DNA of 64,000 nt from Rhizobiales bacterium 64-17. GTDB lineage: Bacteria; Pseudomonadota; Alphaproteobacteria; Rhizobiales; Xanthobacteraceae. Below are positions 52,010 to 60,866 of this stretch, one piece after another. The stretch spans positions 28,336-92,335 of the forward strand of contig MKWA01000013.1 of NCBI GenBank assembly GCA_001899285.1, written 5' to 3'. The translations under genes and the position numbers were made by a program. The notes beneath the pieces were generated by a model. It made no database searches and was not told the DNA's origin. It saw only the letters and a program-made list of their open reading frames with translations. Numbering within the stretch: position 1 is the stretch's first letter; each line of letters starts with the position of its first letter.

Positions 52010-52300
52010 ATGCTCGCATTGTTGTGCGAGGCGCCTGCCGTTGCGGCGGCCGCGCATCGCTCTGTCGCTCGGTCATCGCGCGCGTTGATCGGCATCGCCG
52101 CCGCCGTGCTGCTTGCCGGTTGCAACACTGTCCCTAATGCGCCGCTCGCCGGTGCCGATCCGGCGGATGCCGCCGCGCCCGTGTCCGCCGTCCGTTCCAG
52201 CGCCGTCACCGCTGGCTATCTCAGCCTGCGGCCTGCCGTCCCCGCGTCGTGGCGGCAGCAGAACGAGCGCGTGACGCCCCGACCGAACAGCGAACGGTAG
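52010..52300 (+). CDS. small putative lipoprotein
   Basis: A 96-residue protein with a lipobox-like IAAAVLLAGCNTVPNAP; the N-terminal extension before it (residues 1-24) is unusually long, so an internal start is possible. The rest is Ala/Pro-rich without a motif, ending in LRPAVPASWRQQNERV. It precedes the outer-membrane efflux gene by 7 nt and is probably co-transcribed. Function unknown. Confidence 0.6.
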   Translation: MLALLCEAPAVAAAAHRSVARSSRALIGIAAAVLLAGCNTVPNAPLAGADPADAAAPVSAVRSSAVTAGYLSLRPAVPASWRQQNERVTPRPNSER

Positions 52301-52307
52301 GAGTGTC

Positions 52308-53756
52308 ATGCAGAACAACAGCAATCGACCGTCACACAAATGGCGGCGCGCGCTTCGCCTTGTCGCCATCGCGCTTCTGCCGATCGCGCTTTCCGGCTGC
52401 GCGGGCTTCTCCGAGGATCGCGGCATGATGCCGGTATCGCGCTTTGCCGCGGCGACACTCGACAAGGATGTCACGGTGATCCGCACGCCGGATGAGGCGG
52501 CTATGGTCCGGCAAACCGTCGACCGGCTGAAACGGCGGCCGTTGACGGCGAACAGCGCGGTGCAGATCGCGCTGCTCAACAACCGGCGCCTGCAGGCTGC
52601 TTACCATGAGTTGGCTATGGCCGAAGCGGAGCGGGTCGGCGACAGCTTGCCGCCCAATCCGAGCTTCTCGCTGTCGCGCATCGCCGGCGGCGGCGCATCG
52701 GAGCTGGAAGCGCAGGTGGCGCTCGATATCCTCGCTCTGGTGACGCTGCCGGCGCGCGCCGATCTCGCTGCGACTCGTTTCCGGCAGGCGCAGTTGCGCG
52801 CCATCGAGGAGACGTTGCGCACTGCCGCCGATGTCCGCCGCGCATATTACGCGGCGGTGAGTAACCGCGAACTGGTGACGTTGCTGCGACAGGCGGATGC
52901 GGCGGCGAAGACCACCGCGCAGTTGGCACACAAGCTCGGTGAGACCGGCGCGCTCAACAAGCTCGATCAGGCGCGCGAGCAGGTGTTCCACGCGGAAACC
53001 ACAGCCGATCTCGCGACCGCGCGGCAACAGGCCGACAGCAGCCGCGAGGAGCTGGCGCGGTTGCTCGGCTTCTGGGGCGCCGATCTCGACTTCAGGCTGC
53101 CGGAAACGCTGCCGGCCTTGCCGGCGCGGCTGGCGAGTCAACCGTCGATCGAAGTCGAGGCGGTGTCGCGTCGGGTCGACCTGCAGATCGCCCGCACCGA
53201 ACTCCAGGTGATAGCGAAAGCCTATGGGCTGACGCAGGCGACGCGCTTCATCAATCTGCTCGACGTTGCCGGGCTGGCGAAGCGGAGCAAGGACAATGAC
53301 GGCGGCATCCTGCGCGAGCGCGGCCTCGACATGCAGGTGCAAATTCCGCTGTTCGATTTCGGCGAGGTGCGTGTCCGGCAGGCGGAGGCAGCGTATATGG
53401 CCGCCGTCAACCGGCTGACCGATCGTGCGATCACCGTGCGGTCCGAGGCGCGCGACGCCTATCGCCGCTATCGCGCGAGCTACGACATCGCCCGGCACTA
53501 TCAGCGGGAGATCATTCCGCTGCGCCAGATCATCACCGAGGAGAACCAGCTTCGCTTCAGCGCGATGCAGATCGACGTGTTCGCGCTGCTGCAGGAGGCG
53601 CGGCAGCGGATCGCGGCACTGCGGGCCGCGATCGAGGCCAAGCGCAGCTTCTGGTTCGCCAACGTCAATCTGCAAACCGCGGTGATCGGTGGCGGGACGG
53701 CCGCCGATATTCGCGAACCAAGCCGCGTGAGCGCCGCTGATGCGCCCGTTCATTAG
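52308..53756 (+). CDS. outer-membrane efflux lipoprotein (TolC/CusC family)
   Basis: A 482-residue outer-membrane efflux protein. A lipobox ALLPIALSGCAG ends the signal peptide near residue 29. Two long coiled helical regions follow: AVQIALLNNRRLQAAYHELA, RAYYAAVSNRELVTLLRQAD and, in the second half, QAEAAYMAAVNRLTDRAI. Such proteins form the exit duct of RND or other export systems; no pump or adaptor gene is adjacent. The downstream copper genes suggest Cu export. Confidence 0.9.
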   Translation: MQNNSNRPSHKWRRALRLVAIALLPIALSGCAGFSEDRGMMPVSRFAAATLDKDVTVIRTPDEAAMVRQTVDRLKRRPLTANSAVQIALLNNRRLQAAYHELAMAEAERVGDSLPPNPSFSLSRIAGGGASELEAQVALDILALVTLPARADLAATRFRQAQLRAIEETLRTAADVRRAYYAAVSNRELVTLLRQADAAAKTTAQLAHKLGETGALNKLDQAREQVFHAETTADLATARQQADSSREELARLLGFWGADLDFRLPETLPALPARLASQPSIEVEAVSRRVDLQIARTELQVIAKAYGLTQATRFINLLDVAGLAKRSKDNDGGILRERGLDMQVQIPLFDFGEVRVRQAEAAYMAAVNRLTDRAITVRSEARDAYRRYRASYDIARHYQREIIPLRQIITEENQLRFSAMQIDVFALLQEARQRIAALRAAIEAKRSFWFANVNLQTAVIGGGTAADIREPSRVSAADAPVH

Positions 53757-53769
53757 AAAGGAGAACACG

Positions 53770-55143
53770 ATGTTATCGCGACGTGGATTGATCGGCGGCG
53801 CGGCGATGCTCGCCAGCGCCGGCGCGATCAGCGGCCGGGCGCAGGCGGCGGCCATTCCCGAAGCCCCGATGATGGACAAGGCGGCGATGCAGCCGCCGCT
53901 CGTGCCGACGTCCGGCCCGGACTATCAGCCGGTGGTGACGCTCAACGGCTGGACCCTGCCGTGGCGCATGAACGGCGAGTGGAAGGAATTCCATCTCGTC
54001 GCCGAACCGGTGGTGCGGGAATTTTCCGAAGGGATGAAGGTTAATCTGTGGGGCTACAACGGCCAGGCGCCGGGTCCGACCATCGAGGCGGTGGAGGGAG
54101 ACAAGGTCCGCATCTTCGTCACCAACAAATTGCCGGAGCACACTACCGTGCACTGGCATGGTCTGATCCTGCCGAACGGCATGGATGGCGTCGGCGGGCT
54201 GACGCAGCCGCACATCAAACCCGGCAAGACCTTCGTCTACGAGTTCGTGCTCACAAAGAGCGGCACGTTCATGTACCACCCGCACTCCGACGAGATGGTG
54301 CAGATGGCCATGGGCATGATGGGCATGTTCATCGTGCATCCGCGCGACCCGGCGTTCCGCCGCGTCGACCGCGACTTCGTCTTCGTCATGAGCACCTACA
54401 AGATCGATCCCGGCACCTATCTGCCGCAGGTCAACGAGATGACCGACTTCAACATGTGGACCTGGAACAGCCGCGTGTTTCCCGGCATCGATCCGCTGCC
54501 GGTGCGGCTCAACGACCGCGTGCGCATCCGCATCGGTAATCTGACCATGACCAATCATCCGATCCATCTGCACGGCCACAACTTCCATGTGACATGCACG
54601 GATGGCGGCTGGGTGCCGGAGACGGCGTATTGGCCGGAAACTACCACCGACGTTCCGGTCGGTGCGGTGCGCAGCATCGACTTCGTGGCGGATAATCTGG
54701 GTGACTGGGCGTTTCACTGCCACAAGTCGCATCACACCATGAACGCCATGGGCCACGAGGTGCGCAATCTGATCGGCGTCAGCCGCAAGGATCTGGCGGC
54801 CGCGGTCAAGGCACTCGCGCCCGACGCCATGGTGATGGGGCACACCGGCATGGCCATGGGTGACATGGAAATGCCGGCGCCGGACAACACGCTGCCGATG
54901 ATGACCGGCACCGGACAGTTCGGCCCGATCGAGATGGGCGGCATGTTCACCACGGTGAAAATCCGCGAGGGACTGAAGCCCGGAGACTACGGCGATCCGG
55001 GGCCATACCGGCATCCGCCCGGCACCGTCGCCTACGAATTCAAGGGCGAACCGCCGCCATCCACACAACAGAAAACCGATGCGCCGTCATCGGCACCCGC
55101 GCGCGCCGTCAAGCCGAATGCCAACACGCGTCACAACCACTGA
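53770..55143 (+). CDS. periplasmic multicopper oxidase (copper resistance)
   Basis: A 457-residue oxidase with a Tat leader (MLSRRGLIGGAAM). The copper sites are in TTVHWHGLILPNGMDG, TFMYHPHSDE, HPIHLHGHNF and WAFHCHKSHHTMNAMGHE, so T1 and T2/T3 ligands are all present. A Met-rich stretch (MVMGHTGMAMGDMEM) near residue 360 suggests Cu(I) oxidase activity as in CueO/CopA. ATG 53770 is used, with GAAAGGAG 10-17 nt upstream. It is followed by cupredoxin and CusF-like genes. Confidence 0.93.
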   Translation: MLSRRGLIGGAAMLASAGAISGRAQAAAIPEAPMMDKAAMQPPLVPTSGPDYQPVVTLNGWTLPWRMNGEWKEFHLVAEPVVREFSEGMKVNLWGYNGQAPGPTIEAVEGDKVRIFVTNKLPEHTTVHWHGLILPNGMDGVGGLTQPHIKPGKTFVYEFVLTKSGTFMYHPHSDEMVQMAMGMMGMFIVHPRDPAFRRVDRDFVFVMSTYKIDPGTYLPQVNEMTDFNMWTWNSRVFPGIDPLPVRLNDRVRIRIGNLTMTNHPIHLHGHNFHVTCTDGGWVPETAYWPETTTDVPVGAVRSIDFVADNLGDWAFHCHKSHHTMNAMGHEVRNLIGVSRKDLAAAVKALAPDAMVMGHTGMAMGDMEMPAPDNTLPMMTGTGQFGPIEMGGMFTTVKIREGLKPGDYGDPGPYRHPPGTVAYEFKGEPPPSTQQKTDAPSSAPARAVKPNANTRHNH

Positions 55144-55155
55144 AAGGAAAGACTC

Positions 55156-55632
55156 ATGACCTATGGAAGAACATTGCTCGCTGCGCTGCTGCCGCTGTGT
55201 CTCGTTCCGCCGGTGCTGGCGGCGGGCGCGGGCGACCATTCCCACGAAATCTTTTCCGCGGGCGAACCGGGGAATCCCAAGAAGCCGGCGCGGACGGTTC
55301 AGGTCGTCATGAAAGAGGGCGATGGGACGATGCTGTTCGTGCCGGCGCGCATCGAGGTGAAGCGCGGCGAGCAAATCCGCTTCCTGCTGCGCAACGGCGG
55401 CGCGCTCGATCACGAATTCGTTCTGGCGACCGTGCCGGAAAACCTGAAGCACGCCGAGGCGATGAAGAAGAATCCGGACATGGAGCATGATGATCCGAAT
55501 GCGCGCCGTCTCGTACCGTCCGGCAAGAATGAAATGGTCTGGCGGTTCACCAAGGTTGGAACGTTCGAATACGGCTGTCTCATTCCTGGCCATCGTGAGG
55601 CGGGGATGATCGGCACCGTCGTTGTGAAGTGA
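55156..55632 (+). CDS. cupredoxin-like periplasmic copper protein
   Basis: A 158-residue blue-copper-type protein with a signal peptide ending near residue 22 (PPVLAAGAGDHSHE). The first ligand histidine lies in GGALDHEFVLATV; the second group, Cys-His-Met, lies in FEYGCLIPGHREAGMIGT. This is the pattern of plastocyanin/azurin-like domains in copper operons. It probably passes electrons or copper to the upstream oxidase. GAAAGGAAAG precedes the ATG. Confidence 0.9.
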   Translation: MTYGRTLLAALLPLCLVPPVLAAGAGDHSHEIFSAGEPGNPKKPARTVQVVMKEGDGTMLFVPARIEVKRGEQIRFLLRNGGALDHEFVLATVPENLKHAEAMKKNPDMEHDDPNARRLVPSGKNEMVWRFTKVGTFEYGCLIPGHREAGMIGTVVVK

Positions 55633-55643
55633 AAGGAAACATC

Positions 55644-55934
55644 ATGAAACGGATCACGAGCATGCTGATCATCGCGGCGACCGTGCTGGTCGCCGGTGCC
55701 GCATCGGCGCAGAGCATCAACGGCGAGGTGCGCAAGATCGATGCCGCCGCCGGCAAGATCACTTTGAAACACGGCCCGATCCCGTCGCTGGAGATGGACG
55801 AACCGATGACCATGGTGTTTCAGATCAAGGATGCGGCTGCGCTGAAACAACTCAAGGTCGGCGACAAGGTCAAGTTCGACGCGGATCGCGTCGACGGCAA
55901 GATCACTGTCACCAAAATCCAGAAGGCGCGATAG
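55644..55934 (+). CDS. CusF-like periplasmic copper-binding protein
   Basis: A 96-residue protein with a signal peptide ending near residue 22 (GAASAQSINGEVRKID) and a CusF-type barrel. KITLKHGPIPSLEMDEPMTM carries the His/Met ligand cluster used for Cu(I) and Ag(I); LKVGDKVKFDAD follows. ATG 55644 with AAAGGAAAC is chosen over GTG 55629. It is the last gene of the copper set. Confidence 0.9.
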   Translation: MKRITSMLIIAATVLVAGAASAQSINGEVRKIDAAAGKITLKHGPIPSLEMDEPMTMVFQIKDAAALKQLKVGDKVKFDADRVDGKITVTKIQKAR

Positions 55935-56010
55935 TTCGGACACTGCTCCCGGCATATAGCGGCAAGCGGTGACAAGTAGTCCGTCACCGTGTGCCGAGCC
56001 GCCGGGTGAT

Positions 56011-57114
56011 TTATTGGGGCCGCTTGTCTTTGTGCCGTTCCAGGATGTCTTTGCGAGCTTCGCTTGAAAGGCCGCTTCCGGGTTTGGCCACGAGCACTGG
56101 CTTCAGGCCGATGGCATATCCAGTCAGCATGGCTCGATAGGGGTCATCCCAATCGCCGGAGTAGTCTCGCAAACCTCCGGTGAAACGGATCGTTGCCACA
56201 TCGTTGTCATAGCTCGCGACGGATACGCCGGCCATGGCGCGATGTAGATGATGATCATCGCGCTCATAGGACAGATAGATCTGGTCGAGGACCACGCCGC
56301 AATTCCAGTTGAGCGGCGGAAAATTGACGGTTTGATTCACCGTCCGGGACGAATGGCGGAACGGTGGCGTACGGGAGAAGTTCTCGTCGGTCCTGATATC
56401 CTGAACATCATAACGGTCCTGTGGCAGGAACAGAACCGTGCCGTAAACCATGCTTGTGTAACGATAGCTTGGGTCCGGATGATGCGCGGCATCGTTCACG
56501 TTATCGCGGAACAGGCATTCCGCGCGGATAATGATCTTGCCATCGGTCTCGTCCAGATGGCTTTTGCCCGCATAAGGCTCCTTCGGCGTGAACGCGATGG
56601 TGATATTGCGAACTTCGTGGTCGGTATGATCCCATTGGAATTCGAAGCCCTGAATCAAGGGCACGATTCGATATTTCTTGCCGACTTCGGTCTTGAATTC
56701 CACAAGGGCGCGGCCATAGGCGCGGTCTTCGCGCCAGTCGCGATTGTTCATGCCGAATGAGATACTTCGGCTTTGCAGCGACGAATCGTGATCGAAGATC
56801 AGCACGGCGAAGGTGAGCGATCCTTCGTAGTGGTCGTCCCAGTCGGAATCCCTGTCGCGCATGCCGACAGTCACCTTGACCACGATTTTCTTGCCGTCGT
56901 GCGGCACGGAATAGTCGCGTTCGAGTTTGACCATGATCTGCCTGAGATGATGATCGGCGCGACGAAACCGGATGTCGAAACCCGTGAGCGCGATGAGGAT
57001 TGGCGGGTTGTCGTCCGGGGACTTGCGGTCGATCGGAACGATAACGCTGGTGGTCAGGGGTCCGCCTTTGACTGCACCGAAATTGACCGTCGCCGGAAAA
57101 TATCGAAGGGGCAT
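56011..57114 (-). CDS. three-repeat protein with D-W-D-D motifs, unknown family
   Basis: A 367-residue soluble protein without signal peptide or membrane segment. It has three related segments at about residues 46-106, 157-230 and 278-336. They share a DHHL/DHE helix-like motif (ADHHLRQI, TDHEVRNI, DDHHLHRA) and, in repeats 1 and 3, G-hydrophobic-RD-x-S-D/G-DWDD-x-Y followed by a hydrophobic strand (GMRDRDSDWDDHYEGSL, GLRDYSGDWDDPYRAML). Repeat 2 is diverged (FRDNVNDAA). The start is ATG 57114 with AAAGGAG; a 10-bp-arm palindrome lies 67 nt upstream. The Asp-rich motifs could bind metal ions, but I do not know this family. Confidence 0.82.
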   Translation of the reverse strand: MPLRYFPATVNFGAVKGGPLTTSVIVPIDRKSPDDNPPILIALTGFDIRFRRADHHLRQIMVKLERDYSVPHDGKKIVVKVTVGMRDRDSDWDDHYEGSLTFAVLIFDHDSSLQSRSISFGMNNRDWREDRAYGRALVEFKTEVGKKYRIVPLIQGFEFQWDHTDHEVRNITIAFTPKEPYAGKSHLDETDGKIIIRAECLFRDNVNDAAHHPDPSYRYTSMVYGTVLFLPQDRYDVQDIRTDENFSRTPPFRHSSRTVNQTVNFPPLNWNCGVVLDQIYLSYERDDHHLHRAMAGVSVASYDNDVATIRFTGGLRDYSGDWDDPYRAMLTGYAIGLKPVLVAKPGSGLSSEARKDILERHKDKRPQ

Positions 57115-57180
57115 TGGCGCTCCTTTCACGATTTTTGCGATGTGAACGACGGCAGAAGCGTTTCATCCAAAGGCGACAGA

Positions 57181-57208
57181 CGCAATGCAATTCATCGATT
57201 GCATTGCG
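57181..57208. promoter_or_regulatory. perfect inverted repeat upstream of the three-repeat protein gene
   Basis: CGCAATGCAA (57181-57190) and TTGCATTGCG (57199-57208) are exact reverse complements with an 8-nt spacer. It lies in the 235-nt gap after the deacetylase gene, 67 nt before the start at 57114. It may be an operator or a hairpin; no T-tract follows on the minus strand. Confidence 0.5.
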
Positions 57209-57349
57209 ACCATCGGGATTTTTCGGGATGCGCAGGTGAAGCGTCGTGAACGGATTCTGAAAAATCTCTATCGATACAAATTGTTCCCGATCGCTTAAGG
57301 CGATTTGAAACATGCGACGCATTGTCGCGATGCGCCGGCGGCTTTGTGC

Positions 57350-58249
57350 TCAGGTCGAAGCAGATACCTGGCTGTTGTACCAGTCGAGAATCTCTGCACC
57401 CGTCCACATCACCACGCCATCATGGCCGAGGATGTAGTCATAGAGCGCCTCAAGATAGCGGATGCGGTGCGGCACGCCGGTCAGATACGGATGGATCGAG
57501 ATCGCCATCACCCGTGGCGCTTTCGCGCCGTCGAGATAGAGTCGATCGAAATGATCGCGTCCGCGGCGCAGCAACTCGTCCGAGGATTGCTGCTGCACAG
57601 CGCTGATCACCACGTCGTTGATCTCGATCGTGTAGGGGACGGAGACGATGCGGCCCGCGCGTGTGCGCACCGGCACCGGCTGCTCGTCGAGCACCCAGTC
57701 GGCGACATATTCGATGCCGGCCTCGGCCAGCAGGTCGATGGTCTCGTCGGTTTCGGTCATGCCGGGGCTTTCCCAGCCGCGCGGCGGCTTGCCGGTGAAA
57801 TCAGCGATTGCCTTGATGGTGTCGTCGATAGCGCGGCGCTGATCGTCGAGCCGGTGCATCGGTTTCTGCTCGAATCCGTGCCCCATGAAATCCCATCCGG
57901 CGTCGCGCGCGGCGGCGCAGACTTCCGGATAGACGCGGCAGGCGGAGCCGTTGAGCGCGAAGGTCGCTTTTAGTCCGCGCGCGCCGAGCGCATCGACGAA
58001 GCGCCAGAAGCCGACGCGCATGCCGTATTCGTGCCACGCCCAGTTCGGCACGTCCGGCAGCAGCGGCTGTCCCATCGGCGGCGGGATCACCGTGCGCGGC
58101 ATCGGCGCCTGCGGATTCCAGTTTTCCACATTGACGATGGTCCACACCGCGACGCGCGCATCGCCCGGCAGTTTCAGTACCGGCCGGTTGCGGATCGACT
58201 GATAGGGAATGCGGTCGCGGACGGTGGCGCCAATGCTGTCTTGGGTCAC
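57350..58249 (-). CDS. polysaccharide-deacetylase-family (PuuE/allantoinase-like) protein
   Basis: A 299-residue NodB-type metal-dependent hydrolase. ARVAVWTIVNVENW, the catalytic-barrel segments FALNGSACRVYPEV and DFMGHGFEQKP, PRGWESPGMTET and a late ISIHPYLTG are typical of the allantoinase/PuuE-like branch, which cleaves amide or imide bonds rather than chitin. The start is GTG 58249 with AGGAG upstream. Neighbours give no pathway. Confidence 0.85.
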   Translation of the reverse strand: MTQDSIGATVRDRIPYQSIRNRPVLKLPGDARVAVWTIVNVENWNPQAPMPRTVIPPPMGQPLLPDVPNWAWHEYGMRVGFWRFVDALGARGLKATFALNGSACRVYPEVCAAARDAGWDFMGHGFEQKPMHRLDDQRRAIDDTIKAIADFTGKPPRGWESPGMTETDETIDLLAEAGIEYVADWVLDEQPVPVRTRAGRIVSVPYTIEINDVVISAVQQQSSDELLRRGRDHFDRLYLDGAKAPRVMAISIHPYLTGVPHRIRYLEALYDYILGHDGVVMWTGAEILDWYNSQVSAST

Positions 58250-58359
58250 GGAATACTCCTGAATCGGCGCAACCGAGCGCCGTATCCGAAGTGTCGCATG
58301 CCGCGTGCGGCAATCAACCTTGGTGAATTGCGACTTCCGAAGGATCAGCAGATTTGCGG

Positions 58360-58779
58360 TCAGGTCGCGGGTGGGCTCGGATGCTGAACGCGGCTGACCA
58401 GTGCCGCGACCGCGCGGTGCAGATCGTCGGTGGTGAATGGTTTTCGCAGCAGCGGCACATCACCGAACCGCAGGCCGAGATCGCGCGCGTAGCCGCTGAC
58501 GAACAGGAACGGGATGCCGCGATTCATCAGATTTTCGGCAACCGAGTCGGAGATCGCGCCGTCGATATTGATGTCGAGCACGGCGGCGTCGAGCCGTTCG
58601 CTGCTGGCAAGCTGGATCGCCGCCTTCAGGTTCTCGACCGGGCCGACCACCTGATAGCCGAAGTCCTGCAGCGCATCTTCCAGCATGATCGCGACCAGCG
58701 GCTCGTCCTCGACGACCAGGACGCGCAGCGGCGCCAGCGCGGGCTCATCCATTAAGGGCTCGGGGATCACATCGGGCAT
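58360..58779 (-). CDS. single-domain response regulator
   Basis: A 139-residue CheY-like receiver. The acidic pair is in VLVVEDEPLVAIML, the phospho-acceptor aspartate in AAVLDINIDG, and the conserved Thr/Ser and Lys in FLFVSGYA and LLRKPF. No output domain is present, so it acts through a partner protein. It is isolated between the deacetylase and a small membrane protein gene; no histidine kinase is nearby. Confidence 0.93.
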   Translation of the reverse strand: MPDVIPEPLMDEPALAPLRVLVVEDEPLVAIMLEDALQDFGYQVVGPVENLKAAIQLASSERLDAAVLDINIDGAISDSVAENLMNRGIPFLFVSGYARDLGLRFGDVPLLRKPFTTDDLHRAVAALVSRVQHPSPPAT

Positions 58780-58922
58780 CGGTCGGTCCGCCTGTCCGGT
58801 TGCAGTTTAGCCCATTTCCGCACGCCGGGAGCCGCTTTTTCGGCATCGCGCCCGATGCGCGACAATGCCGCGGCGAGGGATCAGTTCCACCTAAGGCCGG
58901 CCGAGAATGCGGGGACAAGGGC

Positions 58923-59369
58923 TCAAATGTCGCGGCCGGCCGGCTTCTGATAGGCGAAGCGGGCGCCGGCATAGGCGGTCAAAAGGCCAATCACCAGCGC
59001 GGTCAGGTTGGTGGCCACGTCGAGACTGCCGCCGAGGCCACCGGCCTTGCTCATCACGCCCGCGGCCGTGCAGACGGCGAGCACCAGGGCGATCAGCAGG
59101 CGCCGGGCGATGGTCGCGATCACGGCGCGGCTGCCGGCCGCCGCCGCGAGATAGCGGCCGCTTGCCCAGGCCCCGGTAAAGCCGCCGAGTCCGATCGCCC
59201 ACCAGGCTAGCGCCGAGGTCACCTGCTGGCGGTCGGTCGGAAACATGCCGCGCAGTACGGCATCGAGACCGGTTCCTGCCACCGTCAGCGCGATGTGCAC
59301 CGCAAGCGCGGCGAGGATGCCGCAGGCGATGGTCGCGGCGTATTGCAGGCGCTCGGTTTCGGTTTCCAT
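58923..59369 (-). CDS. small four-helix membrane protein, unknown
   Basis: A 148-residue inner-membrane protein with about four hydrophobic segments (e.g. TIACGILAALAVHIALTVAG, WWAIGLGGFTGAWASG, LLIALVLAVCTAAGVM, LTALVIGLLTAYAGARFAY). No family is recognised. ATG 59369 with AAGGTG upstream is used. It converges on nothing and is divergent from pncB. Confidence 0.72.
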   Translation of the reverse strand: METETERLQYAATIACGILAALAVHIALTVAGTGLDAVLRGMFPTDRQQVTSALAWWAIGLGGFTGAWASGRYLAAAAGSRAVIATIARRLLIALVLAVCTAAGVMSKAGGLGGSLDVATNLTALVIGLLTAYAGARFAYQKPAGRDI

Positions 59370-59507
59370 CGGGTTCACCTTGTGGGCCTATCTTAGCAGA
59401 CCGGGTGCCTGTCCGCAGCTACCGCTTGCTTTGTCGTCGTTGCGTCGGGCTGCTATGGCAAGCTTCCGATCCGAAAGTCGCCAAAAATATCGCCCGAAAT
59501 ATTGCCC

Positions 59508-60857
59508 ATGACATCGTCGATCGACCCGTCCGCGAGCCCGCTGCTGACCGACCTCTATCAGCTCAACATGATCCAGGCTTATCTGGATCGTGGTGAGACC
59601 GGCGAGGCGGTGTTCGAGTTCTTCCCACGACGACTGCCGGCGCGGCGCGGCTTCCTGCTCGCGGCAGGGCTCGAGACGGCGCTGTACTTCATCGAAAGCG
59701 CGCGCTTCCGTCCCGATGAAATCGCCTGGCTGGAGCAAACCGGCCGATTCCGCCGCAACCTCCTCGACTTCCTGGCCAACTATCGCTTCACCGGCGATGT
59801 GCACGCGATCGCCGAAGGCACCGCGGTGTTCGGCGAGGAGCCGATGCTGCGCGTCACCGCGCCGCTGCCGCAGGCGCAGTTGCTGGAAAGCCGGCTGGTC
59901 AACATCTTGCATTATCAGACTGTAGTGGCGAGCAAGGCCGCGCGCATGGTGCTGGCGGCGCCCGGCAAACTGCTGCTCGATTTCGGCATGCGTTCGGCGC
60001 ACGGCGCGGAGGCCGGCCTGCTCGCGGCGCGTGCGAGTTACATCGCCGGCTTCGCTGGCACCGCCACCGTGCTCGCCGGCTTGCAATTCGGCATTCCGAT
60101 CTTCGGCACCATGGCGCATTCCTACATTCTCGCTCACGACGACGAGACTCAGGCGTTCGAGGATTTCGCGCGCGCACGGCCCGACAATCTGACGCTGCTG
60201 ATCGACAGTTACGACACGCTCGCCGGCGCCCGCAAAGTCGTGACGCTGGCGCGCAAGCTTGCGGCCGATGGCATCGTCGTGCGCGGCGTGCGCATCGACA
60301 GCGGCGACCTCATCGCATTGTCCAACGGGGTCCGGCGGATTCTCGATGATGGCGGTCTGCGCGAGGTGCAGATCTTCGTCAGTGGCGGCATCGACGAGGA
60401 TGTGCTCGCCGCGATGGCGAAAGCAGGCGCGCCGATCGGCGGGTTCGGTATCGGCACCAATCTCACGGTCTCGAGCGATGCGCCGACGATCGACTGCGCT
60501 TACAAACTTCAGGAATATGCCGGTCTGGCGCGGCGCAAACGCTCAACCGGCAAGGAGACGTGGCCTGGACGCAAGCAGGTGTGGCGCCACTTCGGCGCTG
60601 ATGAGCGCATGGCGGGCGACGTATTGTCGATCGATGGCGATGCGCAGGACGGAACAGCGCTGGTCGTGCCGGTGATCAAGGCGGGGCAGCGGCTTGCGCC
60701 GCCGCCCGCGTTCGAAACGATCCGGCAGAAAGCCGCTGCGACGCTTGCGGCGCTCCCGGAGCCGCTGCGACGGCTTGACCCCGGTTTCCATTATCCGGTG
60801 ACTCCGGCCGAGCCGCTCAGACAGCTCGCGGAGGCGGTGGACCGGCGCGGCGGGTAA
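59508..60857 (+). CDS. pncB: nicotinate phosphoribosyltransferase
   Basis: A 449-residue NAD-salvage enzyme that joins nicotinate with PRPP. The N-terminal signature is LLTDLYQLNMIQAYL; the catalytic core includes LLDFGMRSAHGAEAGLLAARA, GTMAHSYILAHDDE, VRGVRIDSGDLIALSNGVR and IFVSGGIDEDVLAAM. ATG 59508 is preferred over the TTG at 59502. Length fits the family. It converges with the M23 peptidase gene, 9 nt apart. Confidence 0.93.
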   Translation: MTSSIDPSASPLLTDLYQLNMIQAYLDRGETGEAVFEFFPRRLPARRGFLLAAGLETALYFIESARFRPDEIAWLEQTGRFRRNLLDFLANYRFTGDVHAIAEGTAVFGEEPMLRVTAPLPQAQLLESRLVNILHYQTVVASKAARMVLAAPGKLLLDFGMRSAHGAEAGLLAARASYIAGFAGTATVLAGLQFGIPIFGTMAHSYILAHDDETQAFEDFARARPDNLTLLIDSYDTLAGARKVVTLARKLAADGIVVRGVRIDSGDLIALSNGVRRILDDGGLREVQIFVSGGIDEDVLAAMAKAGAPIGGFGIGTNLTVSSDAPTIDCAYKLQEYAGLARRKRSTGKETWPGRKQVWRHFGADERMAGDVLSIDGDAQDGTALVVPVIKAGQRLAPPPAFETIRQKAAATLAALPEPLRRLDPGFHYPVTPAEPLRQLAEAVDRRGG

Positions 60858-60866
60858 AGAAATGCG

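Noticed and set aside
52332..55068. Two long minus-strand open frames opposite the efflux and multicopper oxidase genes
   Set aside because: Codon-bias shadows in high-GC DNA; their translations are low-complexity and unlike any family.
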